Program-made: the position numbers and the translations under genes | The notes under the pieces: generated by a model | Databases searched by the model: none | Seen by the model: the letters and a program-made list of their open reading frames with translations, nothing else | Told to the model about the DNA's origin: nothing | Assembly: GCA_963727535.1 (NCBI GenBank) | Contig: CAVSGR010000006.1 | Coordinates: forward strand, 310,001 to 374,000 | Origin: RBG-16-34-14 sp963727535 | GTDB taxonomy: Bacteria > Bacteroidota > Ignavibacteria > Ignavibacteriales > Ignavibacteriaceae | Length of the DNA: 64,000 nucleotides | Direction of reading: 5' to 3' | Part shown: piece by piece, positions 45,467 to 54,771 of the stretch | How the letters are laid out: the number at the start of each line of letters is the position of its first letter | Position numbering within the stretch: the first letter of the stretch is position 1

Positions 45467-46366
45467 ATGAAACACTTTAAAACATATCTTATTCTTTTCG
45501 TTGGTTTTCTTGTAATAAACGGTTGTGATAAACCTGCGATTACAGAATTAACACAGGATGACCAGCAACAGCTTCAGGTTGAAGTTTTGGCAAAAGATAC
45601 AAATGATGAATATTATAGTGCCGATTCATCCGGAGTTGTTGATGATTTAAATGGTTATGCAAATGTTGTTACGTTGAGCGGCATTAAAATTACAAATGGA
45701 TCAACAACAATAAATACTGCTTTTGCACAAACAATCTTTTTTGATAAAAGCAGACCTGTCCGACGGAGAAATGGAAGATTACTTGGCTATTACACACGAC
45801 TACTTGGAAACGCACAATTCAACGGAGTTGAAGCGAAATCCGTTCCCTATAAAATAAGGTATAATGACGGCGGTACTTTACAGGAGCTTACCTTAGGAAT
45901 CAGGCATGTTTTAAATAGTGCATTTCGGAATCAGGATTTTAGTTATCAATATAATTCATCGGTAGCTTTTAGTTTTGATTTTCTTATGGGTCTGGGAGGG
46001 AATAGATTTAACTTCAATATTCCAACACCTCCTGAAGTTACCGGAGCTGTAAGGCTCGAAGGAAAAAGAAGTAATAATACTTTAAAAGCCCGGCTTAATT
46101 GGGATGGAAAAAATTACCCTGCATTTCAAATTATAGTCGCAGCTTCAGTTAGCGGAAGTGATAAAATATTTCCACTATTCCGATTGAAAACAAAAGATGA
46201 TGGTGAGTTAATAATTCCGGCAGAGTTAATCAACCAGATTCCACCCCGGTTCAACGAATTCATGTTTTATTTTGTCAGGAGAACTGAGTTTCACAGTGAA
46301 AGAAATAACAATGATTTTTATGTGTTGTCCCAAAGTATTCACAGAGTTGATATAAATATTCCTTGA
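45467..46366 (+). CDS. Predicted lipoprotein, second gene of the envelope cluster
   Basis: About 299 residues from ATG 45467 (TTG 45458 is also in frame). The signal peptide ends with the lipobox LVINGCDK, so the mature protein is lipid-anchored. The rest is beta-rich with many Asn/Thr and no recognised motif, for example GAVRLEGKRSNNTLKARLNW. Its stop (TGA 46364-46366) overlaps the TTG start of the next gene, indicating translational coupling and a joint function. Confidence 0.6.
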   Translation: MKHFKTYLILFVGFLVINGCDKPAITELTQDDQQQLQVEVLAKDTNDEYYSADSSGVVDDLNGYANVVTLSGIKITNGSTTINTAFAQTIFFDKSRPVRRRNGRLLGYYTRLLGNAQFNGVEAKSVPYKIRYNDGGTLQELTLGIRHVLNSAFRNQDFSYQYNSSVAFSFDFLMGLGGNRFNFNIPTPPEVTGAVRLEGKRSNNTLKARLNWDGKNYPAFQIIVAASVSGSDKIFPLFRLKTKDDGELIIPAELINQIPPRFNEFMFYFVRRTEFHSERNNNDFYVLSQSIHRVDINIP

Positions 46367-48351
46367 GAACAAAACTTTTAATTTGTATTTGTGTCGTTAT
46401 GGTTTTTAAAACAGATATATTATCTCAAAATTCCTTTGAGCTTACTGGAAACCGCGGATTTGCTAATGAAAATATTTCATTAGCAAACAGCTTTGAAATT
46501 AATCCTTCTAATTATTTTTTATTAAAAGATTGGGGATTGTCTCTTTCTTACGGTGGAGAGTTCAGCGGTCAGGTCAATTCAAATCTTTATCTTATTTCTA
46601 TCTCAAAAAGATTTTCAAATCATTTTATTTCTTTAAGATATACTCCCGGTTATCAAAAAGATTTTGTTATAAGCACAGGTGAATCTCTCTTTTTTGAGGA
46701 CTCGACAACACAAGCGCTAAGTTCAAAATTCAGCTATAAAGAATTATTTGGATTGGCTTATTCTTACAAAGCTTCTTCCCAAATAAATGTTGGTTTATCT
46801 TTTAGATATTTTACACAGGAATTTGAAACTCAATTTATTCTTCCTGTTTTTGGTGATACAAATTATATAATGACAGACAGTAAAACAGAAATAGATAATT
46901 TCTGGAAAGGTGATATTGGAATAAGCTATTCACCAATTAAGCAGCTTTTGCTTTCAGTAGGTTCGATAAATCTTTTTACTTTTGGAGAAAGCAATCTTTC
47001 AGATGAGAATAAATCTTATTCATTAAAAAAAGATAAAGCGGCACAGCTTGGAATTTCATACAACCCAATAAATGAGTTTGAATTAAATTTTATTTATGAA
47101 ACTAATAAATCTTTACAAGCCGGATTTAATACATATTTTAAATTTGGAAATCACAGTTTTGGTCTTGGCTTAACAGCTTTTCATGATGAATTCCAAACCC
47201 CGTTTTTTGCAGGAATTATTCCTGCAATATCTTATTCAAATAATCTTTTCGGAATTACACTTTCCGGGGTAAAATATTTTTCAGATCGTAATTCAACGCA
47301 GCCTCTTTCAAAATTCAGCGAAGAAGGTTTAACAAATATCATTAATAACAGGTATAGTTTTGATAAAGCTGTTCTTACAGCCACATTTGCTTTGAATACA
47401 ATAAAAGTTCAATCTCTCCAATTGCTGGATGTTAAAGTTGTAAATGATATTTATCCGACTCTCAACGAGTATTATCTAGATTATCCTTTCGCTATTGGTA
47501 AAGTTGTAAACCTTACTAAAGATCCAATTTCGGTTAAACCATATTCGCGTATCGAAGGAATGAACTCGGGTAATATTCAATCACCAGAAATTATGATATC
47601 CGGGAACGACACAGTTGAAGTAAAATTCTATACGCTTATTCCTGAAACCTTTTCCGAGAAGAAACCTGAAATTTCTTATGCGGATTTTTTTGTCTCAGTT
47701 TCAAATAATGAACCTGATGACCAGTTTCAGAAAGCTGTTTTAATTAATGGAAATAATTCATGGGATGGTAAAGTATCTAACCTGAAATATTTTATAAAGA
47801 GAGATCAGAGTTTTTCTTTAGCTTATGCAAAAGGAATCTTGAGTAGCTATAAAACTGAGTTCGATACGTTACCGAATGTTCTTTATAATTTTTATAAAAC
47901 GAAAATTCTTTTTAATGAAGTTGTAAAAAATCTTATTTATACTTCTGATCCGAGAGCATCAGCTGAGTATGTTCAATTTCCAAATGAAACGCTAAAACTT
48001 AAAGGCGGAGATTGTGATGATCTTTCCGTACTTTTTAGTTCGCTTCTCGAAAGTGTCGGGGTTGAAACCGCTTTGGTTGATTACAAAGAAACTACCGGAA
48101 TAAGACACGTAAATATTCTCGTTAACACAAACCTGAAGCCGGAAGAAGCAAAGTTAGTTACGCAAAATGACACGAAATATTTCCTGAGAAAAAATGATGA
48201 TGGAAATGAAGAAATCTGGATTCCTGTTGAAACAACATCTCTCGATAATTTTAATTCAGCCTGGAATATTGGAGTTGAGAAGTTTAACAAAGAAGTGATC
48301 GGGAATTTGGGAATTGCCAAAGGAACGGTTCAAATAATAGATATTTATTAA
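46363..48351 (+). CDS. Predicted outer membrane barrel with transglutaminase-like domain
   Basis: 662 residues starting at TTG 46363, which overlaps the preceding stop. A signal peptide (ending DILSQ) is followed by GNRGFANENISLANSFEINPSN and about 300 residues of amphipathic strands, resembling PorV/FadL-like barrels. The C-terminal ~170 residues carry a transglutaminase-like (papain-fold) core: KGGDCDDLSVLF with Cys551, GIRHVNILV with His582 and WIPVETTSL with Glu623 in the place of the usual Asp. Such domains cut or cross-link proteins. One protein holding both parts would place the catalytic domain at the envelope. The combination is my reading; no named family is assigned. Confidence 0.6.
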   Translation: MRTKLLICICVVMVFKTDILSQNSFELTGNRGFANENISLANSFEINPSNYFLLKDWGLSLSYGGEFSGQVNSNLYLISISKRFSNHFISLRYTPGYQKDFVISTGESLFFEDSTTQALSSKFSYKELFGLAYSYKASSQINVGLSFRYFTQEFETQFILPVFGDTNYIMTDSKTEIDNFWKGDIGISYSPIKQLLLSVGSINLFTFGESNLSDENKSYSLKKDKAAQLGISYNPINEFELNFIYETNKSLQAGFNTYFKFGNHSFGLGLTAFHDEFQTPFFAGIIPAISYSNNLFGITLSGVKYFSDRNSTQPLSKFSEEGLTNIINNRYSFDKAVLTATFALNTIKVQSLQLLDVKVVNDIYPTLNEYYLDYPFAIGKVVNLTKDPISVKPYSRIEGMNSGNIQSPEIMISGNDTVEVKFYTLIPETFSEKKPEISYADFFVSVSNNEPDDQFQKAVLINGNNSWDGKVSNLKYFIKRDQSFSLAYAKGILSSYKTEFDTLPNVLYNFYKTKILFNEVVKNLIYTSDPRASAEYVQFPNETLKLKGGDCDDLSVLFSSLLESVGVETALVDYKETTGIRHVNILVNTNLKPEEAKLVTQNDTKYFLRKNDDGNEEIWIPVETTSLDNFNSAWNIGVEKFNKEVIGNLGIAKGTVQIIDIY

Positions 48352-48362
48352 TGAGGCATAAA

Positions 48363-49044
48363 ATGAAAAAAATATTTTTATTAGTTATAACAATTACGAG
48401 CTTAACATTTTGTCAATCATTTAAGGTAGATAAAGTAAGCGGAACAGTTAAAGCTCTTGATTCAAACGACAATTGGACTAGAAGTAAAAGAAGGAACTTC
48501 GCTTCCATTAAATTCAATTTTGGTTGCTGATAAAAAATCTTCTGTAAAGATATCAGGTGAAGGAATAAACTTTACATTAAAAGAATCATCTGCAATTCCG
48601 GTTTCAAGTATTAAGAAAATGACAGTCGATGAATTGCTGCTTGCACTTGCAATGGAAGATATGATAAATGCACCGAGAAAAAAGGAAAACGACAATGGAA
48701 AAACGACTGCGGTTTACGGCAACAAAGAAGGTGGAAATGAAACTGAAATTACCGGTTCAGATGATTTTGGAATAAAAAGAATAAACGGCGCTGTGCAGCT
48801 TGCAGAAAATGGTTTTAAGGAGTCGGCAGTTGTTACTGCCAAAGAAACTTTCAGGAAATATCCTTCAACAAAAGAAATGGCAAACTACAGGATTTACTTT
48901 GCAAATTTGTTGTATGATTTCGGTTTGTACGATGAAGCTTATGATGAATTTACTTCGATTAAAGAATTAAAATTATCAGAGAAAGAAAAATCTGAAGTTG
49001 AAGAAAAATTATCTCAGCTTAATAAGAAGTTGGTAAATAAATAA
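48363..49044 (+). pseudogene. Exported FecR-like / TPR-like protein, frameshifted
   Basis: ATG 48363 begins a signal peptide (ending LTFCQS). The next part, VDKVSGTVKALDSNDNWT, then VKEGTSLPLNSILVADKKSSVKI, has the pattern of FecR-type domains. The frame breaks at about 48480: one extra A in GGACTAGAAG splits the gene; joined, it gives about 226 residues. The C-terminal half (GAVQLAENGFKESAVVTAKE, then YFANLLYDFGLYDEAYDEF) is tetratricopeptide-like. It starts 12 bases after the preceding stop and is surely part of the same operon. Confidence 0.6.
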
Positions 49045-49066
49045 ATATAACTGTTAAAGAATAGAA

Positions 49067-49657
49067 ATGGTTATAGGAAGTCCTCACTCAATTATTTGGT
49101 CTTATTTTTCACTTTTAAAAAATTTATCATGGCATTCGGATGAAGTAAATAGTGCGAAAGAAAAACGAGAAAATAATTTGCTAGTAATTTTAATGACTAT
49201 TACTGTAGTTGAAACTTTTTACAATTTATTTTTCAGTTTGCTTGTTTCTAGTGATAAATATCAAATTCACAAAGAGAGAATATTAAGTGATATTAGAGAT
49301 ACCAAGTATTCTTTTGAGAAAAAATTAAAAGAATGGCCGGATGTATTATTCCATAAAAACGTTGAATTTGGTAAAGGCATTGGCCAAAAGTTTTTAACTA
49401 TTAAAGACAAAAGAAACAAATTATTACATTTTCTTCCCGAGTACAAAAACTTAGAAACATCTAATTTAAAACTTGAATCTGAAGTTGATATTTCTATATA
49501 CGAAGAGTTAGATAAATTTGACGCTAAAAGTTGCCCTTCTCTAATTTTAGATTTTGTTTCGGAACTTTTTATTGTAGCAAATCATCCCCCAGAAAGAGTC
49601 GGTCATTTAATTCACATTTGGTTCGGGGATTTAACGAAACTTAGAAAAACCACTTAG
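49067..49657 (+). CDS. Hypothetical protein with a HEPN-like RxxxxH motif
   Basis: 196 residues, all helical by composition, without signal peptide. It contains IKDKRNKLLHFLPE about 60% along, an R-x4-H motif of the kind that forms the RNase site of HEPN proteins. No full-family match is recognised and the Arg/His pattern alone is weak evidence. A hydrophobic stretch (VVETFYNLFFSLLVSS) is likely a buried helix. It follows the envelope cluster by 23 bases in the same direction. AT content is like its neighbours. It could also be an unrelated orphan. Confidence 0.5.
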   Translation: MVIGSPHSIIWSYFSLLKNLSWHSDEVNSAKEKRENNLLVILMTITVVETFYNLFFSLLVSSDKYQIHKERILSDIRDTKYSFEKKLKEWPDVLFHKNVEFGKGIGQKFLTIKDKRNKLLHFLPEYKNLETSNLKLESEVDISIYEELDKFDAKSCPSLILDFVSELFIVANHPPERVGHLIHIWFGDLTKLRKTT

Positions 49658-49809
49658 TAATCTATACTCGATTATTTCGCTTCCTCCGTAGCCCTAATTT
49701 AATTTGTTGATTATAAATTGATTTCAATACTTTCCCCTATTTGCTAAACGCAATAATATCATTATCTTATCACATCTGAAATCTTTTCCTGCACAAAAAA
49801 ATAGCTATT

Positions 49810-51589
49810 ATGACATTAGAAATTTTATTGGTATTTCTAATTCTTCTCGGGGCAATAGTGCTTTTTGCGTTAGAAAAAATGCCAATGGATCTTACTGCTA
49901 TTATTGTTATGATAGCATTAATCGCTACGGGAATACTAACACCGATGGAAGCTGTTTCCGGTTTCAGTAATCCTGCTACGATAACAGTCGGGGCAATGTT
50001 TATAATCAGCGCTGCATTAAATAAAACAGGCGCTCTGCTTTTTTTAGGCGACTTATCAACCAGGATGTTTAAATATGGTTTTTGGCTTGCGCTAATTGTT
50101 ATGATGTGTGTTATCGCCATGATTTCTGCTTTCAGTTAATAATACTCCCGTAGTTGCTGTCTTTATCCCGATCTTATTAAATGCGGCAAGGAAAAATAAT
50201 ATTAGTCCCTCAAAACTTTTGATGCCTCTTTCATTCGCGTCTATATTTGGCGGGGTTTGCACATTGATCGGAACCTCTACAAACATTCTTGTAAGCTCGA
50301 TAGTTGCACAGCACGGTTTACGCCCGCTCGGTATGTTTGAATTTACAACTATGGGAATTGTCTTCTTTGCGATTGGAACACTTTACATGGTTTTTATTGG
50401 CGTAAGACTAATTCCTGAGAGGCGGGAAGATTCTGATCTTACGCAAAGTTTCAGAATGAACGATTACCTAACCGATATTGTTGTATTACCGGAATCAAAA
50501 TCGATTGGAAAAAAGATAATTGACTCTCACTTAGTAAAAGAACTCGATCTTGTTGTGCTTTATGTTGTAAGAAATAGCCAAAGATTGTTACGACCGGTAA
50601 GAACAATTGTACTTGAGCCAAACGATGTATTAAGAGTAAGATGTGATATTGAAAAGATACGAACAATACAGGAAAGGGAAGGAGTTATACTTAAATCAGA
50701 ATTAAAAATAAAACAACAGGATATGGAAGCTGCCGATGTTCTGCTTGTTGAGGCGATAGTTTCTCCAAACTCTGAACTTGAAGGGCAGACGATAAAATCA
50801 ATTGATTTCAGAAATAAATTCAGAGCTACTGCATTAGCTTTAAGACACAGGGGGCAATTGCTTCACAGGGGTTTCAGCAAAACAAGACTTAGTGCAGGAG
50901 ATGCTCTATTAATAGATGTGAAAAAAGAAAATTACGAGTATCTAAAAAACAATTCTAATTTTGTTCTTGTCTCGGATGTTAAGGTTCAGAAATACAGAAA
51001 GAGAAAAATTATTCCTGCTGTTGTTATTATTGCCGGAATTGTTTTAGCAGCTTCTTCAGGAATTTTGCCAATTATGGCTTCGGCATTAATAGGCTGTACC
51101 TTGCTTGTGCTTGTAGGATGCATAAAACTTGAGGAGGCTTACCATGCAATTGATTGGAAAATAATTTTTCTATTAGGAGGAATTCTCTCGCTTGGATTAG
51201 CTTTAGATAAAACAGGAGCCGCTTTGTTAGTATCAGATCTATTAATTAGCGGGCTGGGCAGTCTTGGACCAATAGCAATTATTGCAGCCTTGTATTTACT
51301 TACTTCCGTTCTTACTGAAACAATGTCGAACAATGCCACCGCTGTTTTACTTGCTCCTATTGCAATAAGTGCTGCAGTCACGATGAATGTTGATCCGCGC
51401 CCATTTATTATTGCTGTTATGTTTGGTTCATCTGCGAGTTTTATGACCCCGATTGGCTATCAGACAAATACAATGATTTTTAGTGTCGGTAGATATAAAT
51501 TTTCAGATTTTCTCAAAGTCGGAGCCCCACTTAATTTTATTTTCTGGCTGACAGCATCCTTGCTTATACCGTATTTCTTTCCATTTTAA
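49810..51589 (+). pseudogene. SLC13-family permease with two TrkA-C (RCK_C) domains, frameshifted
   Basis: The first frame (49810-50139) stops at MISAFS; the protein goes on one frame over as NNTPVVAVFIPILLNAARKN, then LIGTSTNILVSSIVAQHG. Removing one A at 50134 gives ISAFVNNTPVVAVF and one protein of about 592 residues. It has N-terminal helices, two RCK_C modules (about residues 210-380, IVVLPESKSIGKKIIDSHLV and LLVEAIVSPNSELEGQTIKS) and a C-terminal helix bundle with TSVLTETMSNNATAVLLAPIA. The family transports anions such as sulfate or dicarboxylates; RCK_C domains usually gate by ligand. The indel is not in a homopolymer. Confidence 0.75.
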
Positions 51590-51655
51590 TTTCCACTAAT
51601 ATTCTTTTTTTTGAAATCGCTTTTAAGTAACTTTTAGCCTGTAACTTAGTTATAA

Positions 51656-52579
51656 GTGTCTGTTTTGATTTCAATAATTAATAATATGTGGCAAGGAATA
51701 AGAAATATTTTTTTTCAGCTTAGAGATTTTCTAAGTGTTCCGGTCATTTCAGTTGGAAAGACCGAAATTACTCTTTGGATAATTGTTTATTTCTTTTTTC
51801 TTACAGTTATTCTTTTTTATGTTACGGGGAAACTAAGAAAATGGGTCGTCTATAAACTTCTTGCCAAAAGTAAAATTGATCTCGGTGTCAGGATTGCCAC
51901 GGGTACAATAATCAGGTATATAATTCTTGCTATCGGGTTAATTATTGTTTTACAAACTGTTGGATTAGATTTAAGTACTTTAACAATCCTTGCCGGTGCG
52001 CTCGGTATAGGTATCGGTTTCGGTCTGCAGAACATAACTAACAATCTTGTCAGCGGTATAATAATACTTTTCGAGAGACCGATTAAAGTTGGAGATAGAA
52101 TTGAGGTTAGTAATATTGCCGGAGATGTTATAAGAATTTCGATACGCTCGACAACAATTTTAACAAATGATAATATTTCTATCATTGTTCCCAACTCCGA
52201 ATTCATTTCTTCAACAGTTATTAATTGGAGCCATATCGATAGAAATATCCGTTTAAATTTTCCTGTTGATGTTTCTTACAAAGAAGATCCGCAGGAAGTA
52301 AAAAAATTGCTTCTTGAAGTAGCGGCAGAAAATGACGCCGTATTAAAAAATCCAAAGGCAGATGTTTTATTCGATAAATTTGGCGAAAGTTCACTCGTCT
52401 TTAATTTAAGAGTATGGACAAGAGAATATATTAACCGTCCTGGTGTTCTTAAAAGCCAGTTGTATTATGCAATCTTTGATAAGTTTACAAAACATGGAAT
52501 TAAGATTCCTTTTCCACAAAGAGATATTCATTTTAAAAGCAGTGATATACCATTTGTTATTCAATCAAAGGATAAATAA
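51656..52579 (+). CDS. MscS-family mechanosensitive ion channel
   Basis: 307 residues with three N-terminal helices, then the pore helix and beta domain: LAGALGIGIGFGLQNITNNLVSGIIILFERPIKVGDRIEV, which is the MscS signature, followed by IRISIRSTTILTNDNISIIVPNSEFISSTVINWS and the C-terminal alpha/beta part. It opens under membrane tension. GTG 51656 is used; ATG 51686-51688 is a second possibility. It lies 66 bases after the permease gene. Confidence 0.9.
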   Translation: MSVLISIINNMWQGIRNIFFQLRDFLSVPVISVGKTEITLWIIVYFFFLTVILFYVTGKLRKWVVYKLLAKSKIDLGVRIATGTIIRYIILAIGLIIVLQTVGLDLSTLTILAGALGIGIGFGLQNITNNLVSGIIILFERPIKVGDRIEVSNIAGDVIRISIRSTTILTNDNISIIVPNSEFISSTVINWSHIDRNIRLNFPVDVSYKEDPQEVKKLLLEVAAENDAVLKNPKADVLFDKFGESSLVFNLRVWTREYINRPGVLKSQLYYAIFDKFTKHGIKIPFPQRDIHFKSSDIPFVIQSKDK

Positions 52580-52594
52580 CCCGGAGGAGGTTGT

Positions 52595-52837
52595 ATGCGA
52601 GCCAAGGTAATCGTGTTAATGGTAATCATTGTGTTGTTCACAATTTTTGTTACACAAAATACAGAAGTGATTGCTGTAAATGCATTCTTCTGGAAGTTTG
52701 AGATGTCCTTAATTGTTTTGATGACACTCTCCTGTTTACTAGGGGCGATTGTAGGTTTTATCCTTTTAAAAGTCTTCTCTGGTTCTGATAAAAGAAAAAA
52801 TAAAAAAGAAATTCCCGCCAATCCTGATCTGAATTGA
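52595..52837 (+). CDS. LapA-domain (DUF1049) small membrane protein
   Basis: 80 residues with two membrane helices (VIVLMVIIVLFTIFVTQNTEVI and LIVLMTLSCLLGAIVGFILL) and a short basic tail, the usual LapA shape. LapA-like proteins affect lipopolysaccharide assembly. A strong ribosome site (GGAGGAGG) precedes ATG 52595; it is 15 bases after the MscS stop, so the genes are likely co-transcribed. Confidence 0.8.
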   Translation: MRAKVIVLMVIIVLFTIFVTQNTEVIAVNAFFWKFEMSLIVLMTLSCLLGAIVGFILLKVFSGSDKRKNKKEIPANPDLN

Positions 52838-52931
52838 AAAAATTTGATGTTAAAAGGAATCATTCAGAGAGTAGTAAGGGATACTAATAAAATGTTTGAA
52901 AAATAAAATCGAAACTTAGCCAATCGGTAAA

Positions 52932-52958
52932 GTGTTAAATTCTTACTGAATTTGACAC
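52932..52958 (+). promoter_or_regulatory. Hairpin upstream of rimP
   Basis: GTGTTAAATTC / GAATTTGACAC pair along 11 positions with one G-U. No T-run follows. It lies in the leader ahead of the rimP-nusA-infB operon. Confidence 0.35.
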
Positions 52959-53007
52959 ATTCCTTGCTTATTGACTTATTTCATAGTAGTTTTAACAAGT
53001 TGTTTTT

Positions 53008-53029
53008 CGCCCTTATAAGGGCGATTTTT
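53008..53029 (+). terminator. Attenuator-like terminator in the rimP leader
   Basis: The palindrome CGCCCTTATAAGGGCG (53008-53023) is followed by ATTTTTATTT just before the rimP start at 53036. It looks like an intrinsic terminator placed inside the operon leader. NusA-containing operons are known to be autoregulated by attenuation, so it may serve that. Confidence 0.55.
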
Positions 53030-53035
53030 ATTTGT

Positions 53036-53494
53036 ATGAATTTGTCTGCTGAAAATATTAAAGAAATAGCTGAAGATGTGATAAATAATTCCGGTTATTT
53101 CTTGATTGATTTTTTAGTAAGAGGGTTTGGCAAAAATACAGTTATCGAAATCTTTATTGATGGAGAAAATTATGTTTCTGCCGACGATTGTTCAAAGGTA
53201 AGCAGAGAAATTAATAACAAGCTTAGCGGCACAATTCAACCGGAAGATAATTACAGGCTTGATGTTTCTTCACCCGGAGTTGATAAACCACTGAAATTTA
53301 TTCAGCAGTTTCCCAAGCATCTTAATAAAAAATTTGAATTAAGTTATAAAGAAGAAACTGGGACAAAAAAAAATACAGGTAAACTAACAGAAGTAAAAGG
53401 TGAGATGCTCAGATTTTTGTTAAACAATAATGAAGAATTAGTGCTAAATTTTAAGGATATTATAAAAGCAAAAGTAATAATAAGTTTTTCATAG
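53036..53494 (+). CDS. rimP: Ribosome maturation factor RimP
   Basis: About 152 residues. It carries the RimP pattern: GYFLIDFLVRGFGKNTVIEIFIDGE, SADDCSKVSREINNKL, YRLDVSSPGVDKPLKFIQQFPKHLNKKFEL and a C-terminal SH3-like part. It acts in maturation of the 30S subunit. The frame is open from 52952, but 53036 is preferred because homology starts there and the upstream part holds the leader hairpin. First gene of rimP-nusA-infB-rbfA-truB. Confidence 0.92.
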   Translation: MNLSAENIKEIAEDVINNSGYFLIDFLVRGFGKNTVIEIFIDGENYVSADDCSKVSREINNKLSGTIQPEDNYRLDVSSPGVDKPLKFIQQFPKHLNKKFELSYKEETGTKKNTGKLTEVKGEMLRFLLNNNEELVLNFKDIIKAKVIISFS

Positions 53495-53509
53495 AGGAGA
53501 TTTTTAACA

Positions 53510-54760
53510 ATGAACATGGATATTGTCGAGTCCTTTGCCCAGATGGTAAGGGAAAAAGGAATTGATAAAGACGTTTTAGGTGGTATTCTTGAGGAAGTAT
53601 TCGGGTTGCTGATCAAAAAGAAATACGGTGAGGAAGCTAAGTTTGATGTTGTTGTGAATATGGATAGAGGTGATATAGAGTTATACATAGAGCGCGAGAT
53701 TGTTGATGTAGTCGAAGATCCAAACACGCAGATAAGCCTTGAGGATGTTAACAAAAAAGGAAACGAAGAAGGACTGGAAGTCGGAGAAGATTTTGTTGAG
53801 AAAATAGAACTAGCTTCTTTAGGCAGAAGATTAATTACTCTTGCAAAGCAAAGTCTTAATCAGAAAATACGTGAGATAGAAAAAGATGTTATCTATAACG
53901 AATACAAAGAACTACTCGGTGAAATTGTAGTTGGCGATATTTACCAGATAAGAAGAAGCGACATACTTGTAAATCATAATAAGAATGAACTTCTCCTTCC
54001 GCGTCCGGAACAGATACCTTTCGAGAGATATAAAAAAGGAGAAACTATCAGGGCAATTGTAAAGGAAGTTAAGAAAGGTAACAGTGGACCTGTTATTATT
54101 ATTTCGCGTTCCGATAATATGTTTTTAAGAAGACTTTTTGAAATTGAAATACCGGAAATTTATGATGGAATTATCGAGATTAAATCAATTGCAAGAGAAC
54201 CCGGAGAAAGAGCAAAAATAGCTGTACAATCTCAGGATAGCAGGATCGATGCTGTAGGTGCTTGTGTTGGAATGAAGGGCGTTCGTATTCATGCAATTGT
54301 AAGAGAGCTTAATAATGAAAATATCGATGTGATAAATTATTCGGATGATCCGTACGTTTTTATTCAAAGAGCTTTAGCTCCTGCTAAACTTAAAAAAATA
54401 GAAGTTGATGAAGATAATATGAAAGCAGTTGTTAATGCAGACAGTGACCAGGTTTCTCTCTTAGTAGGAAGAAATGGAGTCAACATTCGCCTTGCTATGA
54501 AGTTAACCGGTTACGAAGTTGAAGTAATCAGGGAAGAAAAACCATTCGAAGAATATGAAGAAGATATTGAATTAATCGACCTTAAAGAAGAACTTGGTGA
54601 AGATATATATGAATTGTTGATAAATAATCGTTATGATACTGCGATTGAAGTATTAACCGCAGGTCCCGAAAAACTAAAAGAAATTGAGGGACTCGATGAA
54701 GCGAAGGTCGAAGAAATTATTGATTTAATTAAATCACAGTTTGAAGAAGAGGAAGAATAA
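53510..54760 (+). CDS. nusA: Transcription termination/antitermination factor NusA
   Basis: 416 residues: N-terminal RNA-polymerase-binding domain, S1 (GEIVVGDIYQIRRSDILVN), KH1 (RIDAVGACVGMKGVRIHAIVRELNNENIDVI) and KH2 (VSLLVGRNGVNIRLAMKLTGYEVEVI). One helix-hairpin-helix-like repeat ends the protein (IEVLTAGPEKLKEIEGLDEAKVEEII), shorter than the two acidic repeats of E. coli NusA (495 residues). It binds RNA polymerase and modulates pausing and termination. It follows rimP by 15 bases. Confidence 0.95.
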   Translation: MNMDIVESFAQMVREKGIDKDVLGGILEEVFGLLIKKKYGEEAKFDVVVNMDRGDIELYIEREIVDVVEDPNTQISLEDVNKKGNEEGLEVGEDFVEKIELASLGRRLITLAKQSLNQKIREIEKDVIYNEYKELLGEIVVGDIYQIRRSDILVNHNKNELLLPRPEQIPFERYKKGETIRAIVKEVKKGNSGPVIIISRSDNMFLRRLFEIEIPEIYDGIIEIKSIAREPGERAKIAVQSQDSRIDAVGACVGMKGVRIHAIVRELNNENIDVINYSDDPYVFIQRALAPAKLKKIEVDEDNMKAVVNADSDQVSLLVGRNGVNIRLAMKLTGYEVEVIREEKPFEEYEEDIELIDLKEELGEDIYELLINNRYDTAIEVLTAGPEKLKEIEGLDEAKVEEIIDLIKSQFEEEEE

Positions 54761-54771
54761 CAGGATAGTTT

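Noticed and set aside
50120..50150. Programmed frameshift in the SLC13-type permease
   Set aside because: No slippery run is present at 50134 and no stimulatory structure is evident; a single extra base is simpler.
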